A DNA stretch of 64,000 nucleotides from Chloracidobacterium sp. N. GTDB lineage: Bacteria; Acidobacteriota; Blastocatellia; Chloracidobacteriales; Chloracidobacteriaceae. The translations under genes were made by a program, and so were the position numbers. Under the pieces are notes generated by a model, which was not told the DNA's origin, did not search any database, and saw nothing but the letters and a program-made list of their open reading frames with translations. Below are positions 48,801 to 55,969 of the stretch, one piece after another. The stretch covers positions 1-64,000 of the forward strand of contig NZ_CP072642.1 of the NCBI RefSeq assembly GCF_018304765.1, in the 5' to 3' direction. Every line of letters begins with the position of its first letter. The first letter of the stretch is position 1.

Positions 48801-50177
48801 ATGAAAAAAATCGTCATTGCGGGCGGCGGTCTGGCCGGTCTCGCGGCCGCTTACGATATGGTTGAGGCCGGCTGCCAGGTCGAACTCTTCGAGTCGCGCC
48901 CGGTGCTGGGCGGCAAAGTGTCGTCCTGGAAAGATGCCGACGGTGACTGGATTGAGTCCGGGTTGCACGTTTTTTTCGGCTGCTACGAAGAGTTGTTCAA
49001 GCTCATGCGCGCCGTCGGAGCCGATAGCTATCTCCGGTGGAAAGCACCGGTGTGCCATTTCACCCTGCCGGAAGGCGTCACTTACGACATCGTTTCCTGG
49101 CGTGGTTTGCCCTTTCCGCTCCACCTGCTGCCGAATCTCGTCACGGCCAGTCAGTTTTCGCTGGGCGAAAAACTCGCCTACGGACGCGCCCTGCTGCCGG
49201 TTCTGTTTGGGGACAGCCGCTATGCCGACGCCCAGGATGAACTCAGCTATGCCGACTGGCATCGGCAGCAAGGGGTGGGGAACAACCTGCTGGGTGGGAT
49301 GCTTCTGCCGCAGACGCTGGCACTGAAGTTCCTGCCACCGGAAGAGCTTTCGGCACAGGTCGTCCTGAACGTGTTTCGGCTGTTTCTCCGCCGTGACGAT
49401 GGCTTTCAGGTCGCCTTCCTCGAAGGTTCGCCGGAGGAGTGCCTTGTGCAGCCGCTGGTTCAGGCGATTACGCGTGCTGGCGGGCACGTTCACACCGGGC
49501 GCAAGGTCACGCGGATTGAGCTGGACGCCACCGGGCACGTCCGTGGTTTCGTGGTGGACGGGACGCTGCACACGGGCGATGCGTATCTGTGCGCCCTGCC
49601 GGTACATCAGATGAACCGGCTCATTCCGGCCGCCTGGCGGGCGCAGTATCCGTACTTCGATCACCTGCGGCATTTCGTCGGCGTGCCGGTGATGAATGTC
49701 CAGCTTTGGCTCGACGGACGCCTGACCGAACGGGACAACCTGCTCTTTGGCGGCGCGGGACTGACGCCGGTCTATGCCGACATGCGCCTGACGACGCCGC
49801 GCTATGCCCCGGCCAGCGGCAACACCCTGCTTGAAGCCGTGGTGGCGCCGGCGCGCGAACTGATGGCCTTGAGCGATGCCGAAGTCGTGGCGGCCGTGTG
49901 GGAGCGGATGAAATCGTACTACCCGACAGTCGCGCCGCGCCTCAACATCGTGAAGTCCTCCGTGGTGCGGATTCCCCAGTCGGTCTATCACCCCAAGCCG
50001 GGGCTGGAGCGATACCGTCCCACGCAGGCTTCGCCGGTGCCCAACTTCTTTCTGGCGGGCGGCTTTACCCGTGGACACCGCTTCTTTGACAGCATGGAAG
50101 GTGCCGTGGCCAGCGGCCGGCTGGCGGCCAAGGCCATGCTGGCCTATGTGCAGACTGGTCGGGCAGCCGCAGCGTGA
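48801..50177 (+). CDS. Plant-type carotene desaturase (CrtP/CrtQ family), FAD-dependent
   Basis: A 458-residue flavoprotein. The FAD-binding motif [19 protein letters not shown] is followed by [19 protein letters not shown] and [17 protein letters not shown], as in phytoene and zeta-carotene desaturases of cyanobacteria and plants. The C-terminal [11 protein letters not shown] and [17 protein letters not shown] complete the FAD site. The N-half looks more like CrtQ (zeta-carotene desaturase) and the C-half is closer to CrtP, so I leave the symbol blank. It would introduce double bases on the way to lycopene at the membrane. Convergent with recA, 3 bp apart. No other carotenoid gene is nearby. 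Confidence 0.85.
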   Translation: MKKIVIAGGGLAGLAAAYDMVEAGCQVELFESRPVLGGKVSSWKDADGDWIESGLHVFFGCYEELFKLMRAVGADSYLRWKAPVCHFTLPEGVTYDIVSWRGLPFPLHLLPNLVTASQFSLGEKLAYGRALLPVLFGDSRYADAQDELSYADWHRQQGVGNNLLGGMLLPQTLALKFLPPEELSAQVVLNVFRLFLRRDDGFQVAFLEGSPEECLVQPLVQAITRAGGHVHTGRKVTRIELDATGHVRGFVVDGTLHTGDAYLCALPVHQMNRLIPAAWRAQYPYFDHLRHFVGVPVMNVQLWLDGRLTERDNLLFGGAGLTPVYADMRLTTPRYAPASGNTLLEAVVAPARELMALSDAEVVAAVWERMKSYYPTVAPRLNIVKSSVVRIPQSVYHPKPGLERYRPTQASPVPNFFLAGGFTRGHRFFDSMEGAVASGRLAAKAMLAYVQTGRAAAA

Positions 50178-50180
50178 AGG

Positions 50181-51236
50181 TTACTCGGAAGCCCCCTTGG
50201 CTTTGGCCGTGGCTTCCGGCGCGGTTGCCGCAACGCGGTTGGGCATGAGAATGGCGCGCAGTTCCCGTTCAAGCTGCTCGCGCAACGCCGGATTGGCGGC
50301 CAGCGCCTGCTTGGCATTTTCGCGCCCCTGTCCTAGGCGTTCGCCGCCTTTGATGGAAAACCAGGCGCCGCTTTTCTCGACGAGCTTGTGCTCCACGCCG
50401 AGATCGAGCAGGTCGCCTTCACGGGAAATGCCCTTGCCGTAGATGATGTCGAATTCGACTTCCTTGAACGGCGGGGCCAGTTTGTTTTTGGCAATTTTGG
50501 CTTTGGTGCGGCTGCCGATGACTTCCTCGCCGTCCTTGATCGAGGCCGTGCGGCGGATGTCAATCCGTACCGAGGCGTAGAACTTGAGCGCCCGGCCGCC
50601 GGTCGTCGTTTCCGGCGAGCCCCACATCACGCCGATTTTTTCCCGAATCTGGTTGATGAAAATCAGGCAGGTGTTCGTGCGGTTGGCGACGGCGGTCAGC
50701 TTGCGCAGGGCCTGGGACATCAGCCGCGCCTGGAGGCCCGGCAGGGAGTCGCCCATGTCGCCATCGAGTTCGGCTTTGGGAACGAGTGCCGCCACGGAGT
50801 CCACGACCACGAGATCGAACGCTGCCGAGCGGACGAGGGCTTCCGCAATTTCCAGCGCCTGCTCGCCACTATCCGGCTGCGAGACAAAGAGGTTTTCAAT
50901 ATCCACGCCGAGTTTGGCGGCATAGCCCGGATCGAGCGCGTGTTCGGCATCAATGAAGGCCACCTGTCCGCCGGTGCGCTGGGCTTCGGCGGCGACGTGC
51001 AGGGCCAGCGTCGTTTTGCCACCGGATTCCGGCCCGTAGATTTCGACGATCCGCCCCCGGGGCACACCGCCAATGCCGATGGCCGCATCGAGGCTCAGGC
51101 AGGTCGTGGAAATGGCCGGCACCTCGATGGCCTGCCGCTCGCCCAGGCGCATCACGACACCCTTGCCAAACTGCTTTTCAAGGCTGGCGATGGCGGCATC
51201 AATGGCTTTGTTGCGTTCCTGTCGTGTGTCCGTCAT
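50181..51236 (-). CDS. recA: Recombinase RecA
   Basis: Forms filaments on single-stranded DNA for strand exchange and SOS activation. It has 351 residues. Walker A is GPESGGKTT (68-76), and [20 protein letters not shown] holds Walker B. The L2 loop region follows ([20 protein letters not shown]). The C-terminal domain ends in an Ala-rich tail rather than the acidic tail of E. coli RecA. The start ATG 51236 is preceded by an AGAGCC stretch with no strong ribosome-binding site. A LexA-type operator is not evident in the 229-bp gap upstream (51237-51465), which holds no gene. Confidence 0.97.
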   Translation of the reverse strand: MTDTRQERNKAIDAAIASLEKQFGKGVVMRLGERQAIEVPAISTTCLSLDAAIGIGGVPRGRIVEIYGPESGGKTTLALHVAAEAQRTGGQVAFIDAEHALDPGYAAKLGVDIENLFVSQPDSGEQALEIAEALVRSAAFDLVVVDSVAALVPKAELDGDMGDSLPGLQARLMSQALRKLTAVANRTNTCLIFINQIREKIGVMWGSPETTTGGRALKFYASVRIDIRRTASIKDGEEVIGSRTKAKIAKNKLAPPFKEVEFDIIYGKGISREGDLLDLGVEHKLVEKSGAWFSIKGGERLGQGRENAKQALAANPALREQLERELRAILMPNRVAATAPEATAKAKGASE

Positions 51237-51465
51237 GGGTGGCTCTCGCTTTGCAAAGGAAAGTTGGAAAGGAAGACCGGAAATGGACTTTGAACCTTAC
51301 CTGCCCGGCACTAGATTGAAAAGAGCAGGCCGTAAGGATGTCCTTCGCCCGGTGGCGCACGCAGGGGTTTGGTGCTTCCGGTCCGGCGGTTGGCGGGCCT
51401 GGGTTCAGGTTTTTGGGTTTTTCAGATGTTGGGGTTGGTGATCGCAGGTTTCAGGAGGTCTCCCG

Positions 51466-52599
51466 ATGGCGGCTCCCGGTAATCCCTTTGTGTCCATGGC
51501 GGCGCGTCCCAGTGAGCAGACCCGTGGGTTGTGCCCGGCGCTGGCAATGTACTTGTCCTGTGTCAACTGTCCGTTTGTGGCGGCCTGTCCCTACAAAACC
51601 CGGCTGGGCGATTTTGGGGCGGAGGCAGCCGCTCAGGAAAATGAGGCCCGTGACCGGGCACAACGGCTCATGACGGTGCTGTGTAACGAAGGTGCGCCGG
51701 ATGCCCAGCGGCAGCAGGCGGCCGATGAAGCGGCGGCCTGGCTGGAGGCGGACACCGGGCTGTTGCCCCACGTCCGGGGGGCGCTGGCCATTGCCCTGGG
51801 GGACTACGGCGACGTACGCGCCTTCGAGCCGCTGGTGGCCACGCTGGGCGATCTGCGGCTGGGTGAGCAGCAGTCTTTCCTGCGCGAAGATGCGGCTTTG
51901 ACGCTGGGCGATATGAATGACGCGCGGGCCTGCGAACCTTTGACCCACTGCCTGACGGACTGGCGGCCGGGGGTGCGTTTTGCCTGCGCTGTTGCGCTGG
52001 GGCGGCTCGGTCTGCCGGAGGCGGTTCCGGCTTTGAAGTCCCTGCGGGATATTCGCATCGGTGATGATTTTGGGCAGCTCAACGAGCAGGTGCATGAAAT
52101 GTGCCTGCACGCGCTGGCACTGCTGGGTGAAGCCGATGTACGCGAGCCGTTGGAGCAGCTTCTGACGGCGGAACGGCGGGTGGCGCTGTCACGCGCTGAA
52201 ATCGTCTTTGCTCTGGGCGAGTTGGGTGACGCGGCGAGTGTGCCGGCGCTCGAAGCCCTTTATGCGGGTGAGATTGGCGAGGGATTGCGCCACTACACGG
52301 CGATTGCCCTGGGCCGGCTTGGCCGGGACATGCGCGAGGTGGTGCATCCCCTGCTGGCGGCGGAGGATGAGGACCTGGCGTTTCATGCGGCGCGGGCCTT
52401 GGCCGTGCTGGGGGATGAACGGGCTGTCGAGCCGCTGGTACTGCGCGGGTTGACCTGCCGCCGTGGGTACATCCGCCGGTTGTCAGTTCAGGCGCTTCGT
52501 CCATTTCTGGGGCAACCGGCAGTGCAGGCGGCGCTGGAAGCCTACGCCGAGCAGGAGCCGGTACCGAGCCTGCGCCAACGGCTGGCACTGGGCGCATAG
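51466..52599 (+). CDS. HEAT-repeat protein with N-terminal cysteine cluster
   Basis: A 377-residue protein. Residues 23-41 hold a C-X8-C-X2-C-X5-C cluster (C23, C32, C35, C41) that could bind a metal or an iron-sulfur cluster. From about residue 85 it is built of HEAT/PBS-lyase-like repeats (RGALAIALGDYGDVRAFEPL, REDAALTLGDMNDARACEPL and others). Such repeats form protein-binding solenoids; relatives act as phycobilin lyases or docking proteins. No phycobilisome gene is present, so the name lyase is not justified. ATG 51466 has GGAGGT 7 bp upstream. It is divergent from recA. Confidence 0.82.
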   Translation: MAAPGNPFVSMAARPSEQTRGLCPALAMYLSCVNCPFVAACPYKTRLGDFGAEAAAQENEARDRAQRLMTVLCNEGAPDAQRQQAADEAAAWLEADTGLLPHVRGALAIALGDYGDVRAFEPLVATLGDLRLGEQQSFLREDAALTLGDMNDARACEPLTHCLTDWRPGVRFACAVALGRLGLPEAVPALKSLRDIRIGDDFGQLNEQVHEMCLHALALLGEADVREPLEQLLTAERRVALSRAEIVFALGELGDAASVPALEALYAGEIGEGLRHYTAIALGRLGRDMREVVHPLLAAEDEDLAFHAARALAVLGDERAVEPLVLRGLTCRRGYIRRLSVQALRPFLGQPAVQAALEAYAEQEPVPSLRQRLALGA

Positions 52600-52661
52600 A
52601 CGGGCTGCTTACGTGCGTCGGGGTACCACAGGTTTCAGGCTGAAATACGGAAACTGTCTCG

Positions 52662-53567
52662 TCAGGCTCTTTGCTCACGCTGAATATACAAGCTGCCGCC
52701 TGGGTTCTTGGTACACAAAGGCATTTTCTCCCTAATCAGGTCGCCGAACCTAAAGTAAACATAGGTAGTGAAAAAATGGATACTCCACTCTGAGTTGTAT
52801 GACAGGAATGCTCGCAGGAAGTAATTTTCATTCCAGTATCGGCCTTCAAGCAGCCATTCAGAAGGGTATTCAAACGGATAGGCAATATCGTGGAAGTGAA
52901 CAAAAACTCCAGGTTTAAGATACGGCAAAACTTCAAAAATGAGAAACTGCAAATCACTTCCGCACTTTACAACATGGCTCGAGTCAATGAACAAGAGGTC
53001 GCCTGACTCAAGTGCTCTGAAAACATCAGGCTGAACTGACTGAACCTTTTTTTCAATTAACCTGAATCGTTCTATATCACCTTCTCTGAGTAAGCTTAAG
53101 AGTCTATCAGGGTACGGCTCAATGAAAGTAACTTCGGGCTTGTAGAAAGAGAATTTTTCAATTGTGTCCAGTATCAAGGCGGATGAAAATCCGCAACCGA
53201 CCTCGATGATTCTCTTTGGTGTGTATCTTCTTAGAAAGCAGTGGAGAAAAATAGCATCAGAGTAACTGAACCATTGATTGTTGTAATAGTATCTGTGAGT
53301 TGACTTTTGCTCTTCCGGGAAGGATATGTCTGGATAAAAACTTATGTATTCTTTGAGCAACTCAAGCTGCTCATCCTCATTGAGATTAATACCGGGCAGT
53401 TCATTCTTTGGTGTACCTCTTGTCTGTACATAGTGAAGAACCTCCTCTTTTGAAGGAATGGGAGAATAGTAGTGTCCCGCCGGAAAGGCCCCCTGGTTTT
53501 TCACCTGTTGAATGAGGTCTCTGATGAATGGGAGCCTCTTGATGAAAGCCTTGATTGCTTGCTTCAT
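52662..53567 (-). CDS. SAM-dependent methyltransferase-like protein, AT-rich, probably transferred
   Basis: A 301-residue protein with a Rossmann-like methyltransferase core: RIIEVGCGFSSALIL (motif I, SAM loop), TFIEPYPDRLL (acidic end of strand 2) and LLFIDSSHVVKCG (motif IV). HFHDIAYPFEYP follows. It resembles the methyltransferase-24 type found in capsule or rhamnan clusters, but the acceptor is unknown. Base composition is clearly lower in GC (about 43% by eye) and rich in Lys/Ile/Asn/Phe codons compared with neighbours, indicating horizontal transfer. No transposase or integrase is adjacent. A 14-bp tandem repeat lies about 80 bp upstream. Confidence 0.8.
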   Translation of the reverse strand: MKQAIKAFIKRLPFIRDLIQQVKNQGAFPAGHYYSPIPSKEEVLHYVQTRGTPKNELPGINLNEDEQLELLKEYISFYPDISFPEEQKSTHRYYYNNQWFSYSDAIFLHCFLRRYTPKRIIEVGCGFSSALILDTIEKFSFYKPEVTFIEPYPDRLLSLLREGDIERFRLIEKKVQSVQPDVFRALESGDLLFIDSSHVVKCGSDLQFLIFEVLPYLKPGVFVHFHDIAYPFEYPSEWLLEGRYWNENYFLRAFLSYNSEWSIHFFTTYVYFRFGDLIREKMPLCTKNPGGSLYIQREQRA

Positions 53568-53646
53568 GACCTTTGCTTTCAGGGACGAGCGTTAGGCTGC
53601 GTGGACTGGACCGGCCAAAATTCCTGTTCCGCCGCTGTCCAGGCGC

Positions 53647-53674
53647 GTACCCCCAGGTGTGTACCCCCAGGTAT
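53647..53674. repeat. 14-bp tandem repeat beside the AT-rich gene
   Basis: GTACCCCCAGGTGT (53647-53660) and GTACCCCCAGGTAT (53661-53674) are adjacent copies with one difference, followed by the beginning of a third (GTATCC). They lie in the 135-bp gap (53568-53702) between the transferred gene and the 2Fe-2S protein gene, which are both on the minus strand. I see nothing else in this gap. Confidence 0.8.
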
Positions 53675-53702
53675 GTATCCGTGGAATACACGGCTACCAA
53701 GG

Positions 53703-54653
53703 CTAGCCCCGAACCGGTGGGTGGTCCCAGTTGGCCAGAACGCCATTCCACGGTGGAATGACAATCGAAGCCTTGCCTTCACAGACCGTCTTGCACGCCA
53801 GGCGGATGACCGGGTGCGCTGTCCCATCGTACGGATAGCCGATTTTTTTCAGGCGCGTGACTTCAAAGGGCGTAATCGCACTGAGGTTTTCAGCGCCGCT
53901 CAGTACACCAATCCAGCACGTGCCACAGGCCCCGGTCTGGCATTCCGTAGGAATCGGTCCCGCGACACAGCGTGGGTCCTTTTCCTTGTACGACGCCGCA
54001 TTGGGCATCTGTCCGGCGGCCATGGTCAGCGGCTGGCCGGAGATGGCCTGAAACTTCGCTGCCGGGTTCTGTTCATCAAAGCGAATCGTGTAGGTCTGGT
54101 TGATTTCACTGCGCAGGAGCATGTCCCACAGGGTACGTGGCTCCGGCCGCCGACGCTCGGCAACAATCAACTCCGGCTCCAGCGGCGGCACATCCATTGG
54201 CGGCGGGGGCGTCGAGAAGGCTTCCTCGCCGACCTGTTGCAGGGTGGCGTAAGCCACCGCCGTAATGCCCAGTGCCAGTCCCGGATCGAGTCCGGTGCGC
54301 CGCGCCGCCTGGCGAATGTAGTTTTCCAGCGTTGTCCGGGGCGGGGTGCGGAGGTCGGTCAACATGGCTTTCTGGACTTTCGGCCAGAAACGGTGCCCAT
54401 AGAAAAACCAGTGCGAGGTGTGGATATGGTCGGCGAGGCGGTAGCGTCCGTTGAGCAGGCAGTCCTGCCGGGCGCGCGCTTCATCTTCGGTCAGCATGCG
54501 AAACAGCTTGACCGGGTAAAAAGCAAACCACACCCGGAGCGCGTTCTGGTCAACGGGATGCACATCGGGCAGAAGGCTGGCAACAATCGCCGCCCAGGCT
54601 TCGTCGTCGTGGCGGCGCAGAAACTCAATAAACTGACTGGCAGTATCTGGCAT
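53703..54653 (-). CDS. 2Fe-2S ferredoxin-domain protein of unknown role
   Basis: A protein of about 316 residues from ATG 54653 (GTG 54668 is an alternative). The first 170 residues are helical and of no family I recognise. The C-terminal third is a ferredoxin-like 2Fe-2S domain with cluster ligands C238, C243, C246 and C287 (ECQTGACGTCW ... RLACKTVC). This is a C-X4-C-X2-C-X40-C pattern, close to the plant-type ferredoxin rule. It may pass electrons to an unidentified partner. A longer ferredoxin-fused N-domain of this kind is uncommon. Divergent from the dehydrogenase gene. Confidence 0.72.
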   Translation of the reverse strand: MPDTASQFIEFLRRHDDEAWAAIVASLLPDVHPVDQNALRVWFAFYPVKLFRMLTEDEARARQDCLLNGRYRLADHIHTSHWFFYGHRFWPKVQKAMLTDLRTPPRTTLENYIRQAARRTGLDPGLALGITAVAYATLQQVGEEAFSTPPPPMDVPPLEPELIVAERRRPEPRTLWDMLLRSEINQTYTIRFDEQNPAAKFQAISGQPLTMAAGQMPNAASYKEKDPRCVAGPIPTECQTGACGTCWIGVLSGAENLSAITPFEVTRLKKIGYPYDGTAHPVIRLACKTVCEGKASIVIPPWNGVLANWDHPPVRG

Positions 54654-54758
54654 GGTGAATACCTGCACGTCTGAGGTTGTCCCTTATGCGCGCATGGCGC
54701 GAAATCGGGCATCATAGTCGGGCGTTCATCAGACTGTCCACTGTGCGAGGTGTGGCCG

Positions 54759-55736
54759 GTGAAGGCGCTGCGTTTGGTCAACGGACAATTACAGCTTGCC
54801 GAAATCCCCCGGCCGGACATGCCCGAAGAAGCGGTCATCCGGGTGACTTATGCCGGTATCTGTGCGACGGATGCCGCCATCGTACGGGGCTACACCGGCT
54901 TTTCCGGCACACTTGGACACGAATTTGTCGGCGTCGTGGCTGCGGCCCCCGATGCTGCCTGGATCGGGCGGCGGGTCGTCGGAGACATCAACGTGGCCTG
55001 CGGCACGTGTGAAGCCTGTCAAGCCGGCGACAGACACCACTGCGCGCAACGCACCGTCATCGGCATCCGCCAGCGCGACGGCGCTTTTGCCGAATACCTG
55101 GCGCTGCCACTGCGCAACCTCTACGCCGTGCCCGATACCGTCAGTGATCTGGACGCCGTCTTTGCCGAGCCGTTGGCCGCCGCCTGCCGCATCCTGGAGC
55201 AGGTTTCCTGCCGGCCAGGGCAGTCAGTGGCCGTTTTGGGTGACGGCAAGCTTGGACAGCTCATTGCCCAGGTGCTGCATGCGCATGGGATTGCCGTGAC
55301 ACTCATCGGCCGTCACGCACGCAAGCTGGCGGTTGCGGCCGGGGCCGGCATCGCAACCCGCCACGCGGATGAACTTCGGTCGGCAAACCGCCGGTTCGAG
55401 GTCGTTGTGGAAACCTCCGGGCGCGCCACCGGTTTGGCCGAGGCCCTGCGACTGGTACGCCCCCGTGGAACGGTCGTGCTCAAGTCCACATCCGCGACAC
55501 CCTGGATGCTCCCCCCGGCGGCGGTTGTCGTCCCGGAAGTGACGCTGGTCGGGTCGCGCTGTGGCGATATGCCAACCGCGCTGGCACTGCTCGCCGCACG
55601 CAAGGTCAGCCCACAGGCGCTCGTCGAGGCGGTCTATGACCTGGACGACGGGCTGCGCGCTTTCGAGCACGCGACCACGCCGGGCGTGCTCAAGGTGTTG
55701 CTCCGGTGCTATCTGCCAGAAGGCACACCACGGTAA
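54759..55736 (+). CDS. Zinc-type medium-chain dehydrogenase/reductase
   Basis: An alcohol/threonine-dehydrogenase-like protein, 325 residues from GTG 54759 (GAGGT 8 bp upstream). Catalytic zinc ligands are likely in YAGICATDAAI (Cys) and LGHEFVG (His-Glu). Four cysteines in ACGTCEACQAGDRHHC form the structural zinc site. The NAD(P)-binding fold follows with VAVLGDGKLGQLIAQVL. The substrate is unknown. It is shorter at the end than many members. Transcribed toward the CRISPR locus, but the 233-bp gap suggests separate control. Confidence 0.87.
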   Translation: MKALRLVNGQLQLAEIPRPDMPEEAVIRVTYAGICATDAAIVRGYTGFSGTLGHEFVGVVAAAPDAAWIGRRVVGDINVACGTCEACQAGDRHHCAQRTVIGIRQRDGAFAEYLALPLRNLYAVPDTVSDLDAVFAEPLAAACRILEQVSCRPGQSVAVLGDGKLGQLIAQVLHAHGIAVTLIGRHARKLAVAAGAGIATRHADELRSANRRFEVVVETSGRATGLAEALRLVRPRGTVVLKSTSATPWMLPPAAVVVPEVTLVGSRCGDMPTALALLAARKVSPQALVEAVYDLDDGLRAFEHATTPGVLKVLLRCYLPEGTPR

Positions 55737-55969
55737 CGGTTTCCGGCCGACGTCAAGCTCTGTCTGCGCAATATGCCTGCCAGAGGTTCACTCCTTATGG
55801 TTTCTGTTGAAGTGTTGCTGGCTGGCAGAGTAAAACAGAGAAAGTACAACCACTTGCAAAACACTCTGGGACGCCGTAGCTGCCAGGCACGCTTGCCGTG
55901 CCAAGGCCCTTGGGAAGGGCTTGATACGGACCCCGCTTGGCTATGGCCGGACTGCGGGAGGTAACACCC
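55737..55969. other. Intergenic region upstream of cas10, with hairpins
   Basis: This 233-bp gap contains no gene and no CRISPR repeats. Near its right end a perfect 6-bp hairpin (GGCACG-CTTGC-CGTGCC, about 55888-55904) is followed by an imperfect one (about 55904-55922). A promoter for the cas operon should lie here, but I cannot point to a convincing -35/-10 pair. Confidence 0.5.

Noticed and set aside
51237-51465. SOS (LexA) box upstream of recA
   Set aside because: I looked for paired inverted half-sites of known LexA types and saw none that stood out.
51466-52599. Phycobilin lyase
   Set aside because: The HEAT-type repeats resemble lyase repeats, but no phycobiliprotein gene is present and such repeats are common in general docking proteins.
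53647-53674. Possible attachment site of an integrated element
   Set aside because: Only a local tandem copy exists; I found no second copy at the other end of the AT-rich gene and no integrase.
54759-55736. Bacteriochlorophyllide dehydrogenase BchC, given a possible phototrophic host
   Set aside because: The full structural zinc cysteines and general alcohol-dehydrogenase pattern do not support a specific BchC call, and no chlorophyll genes are nearby.
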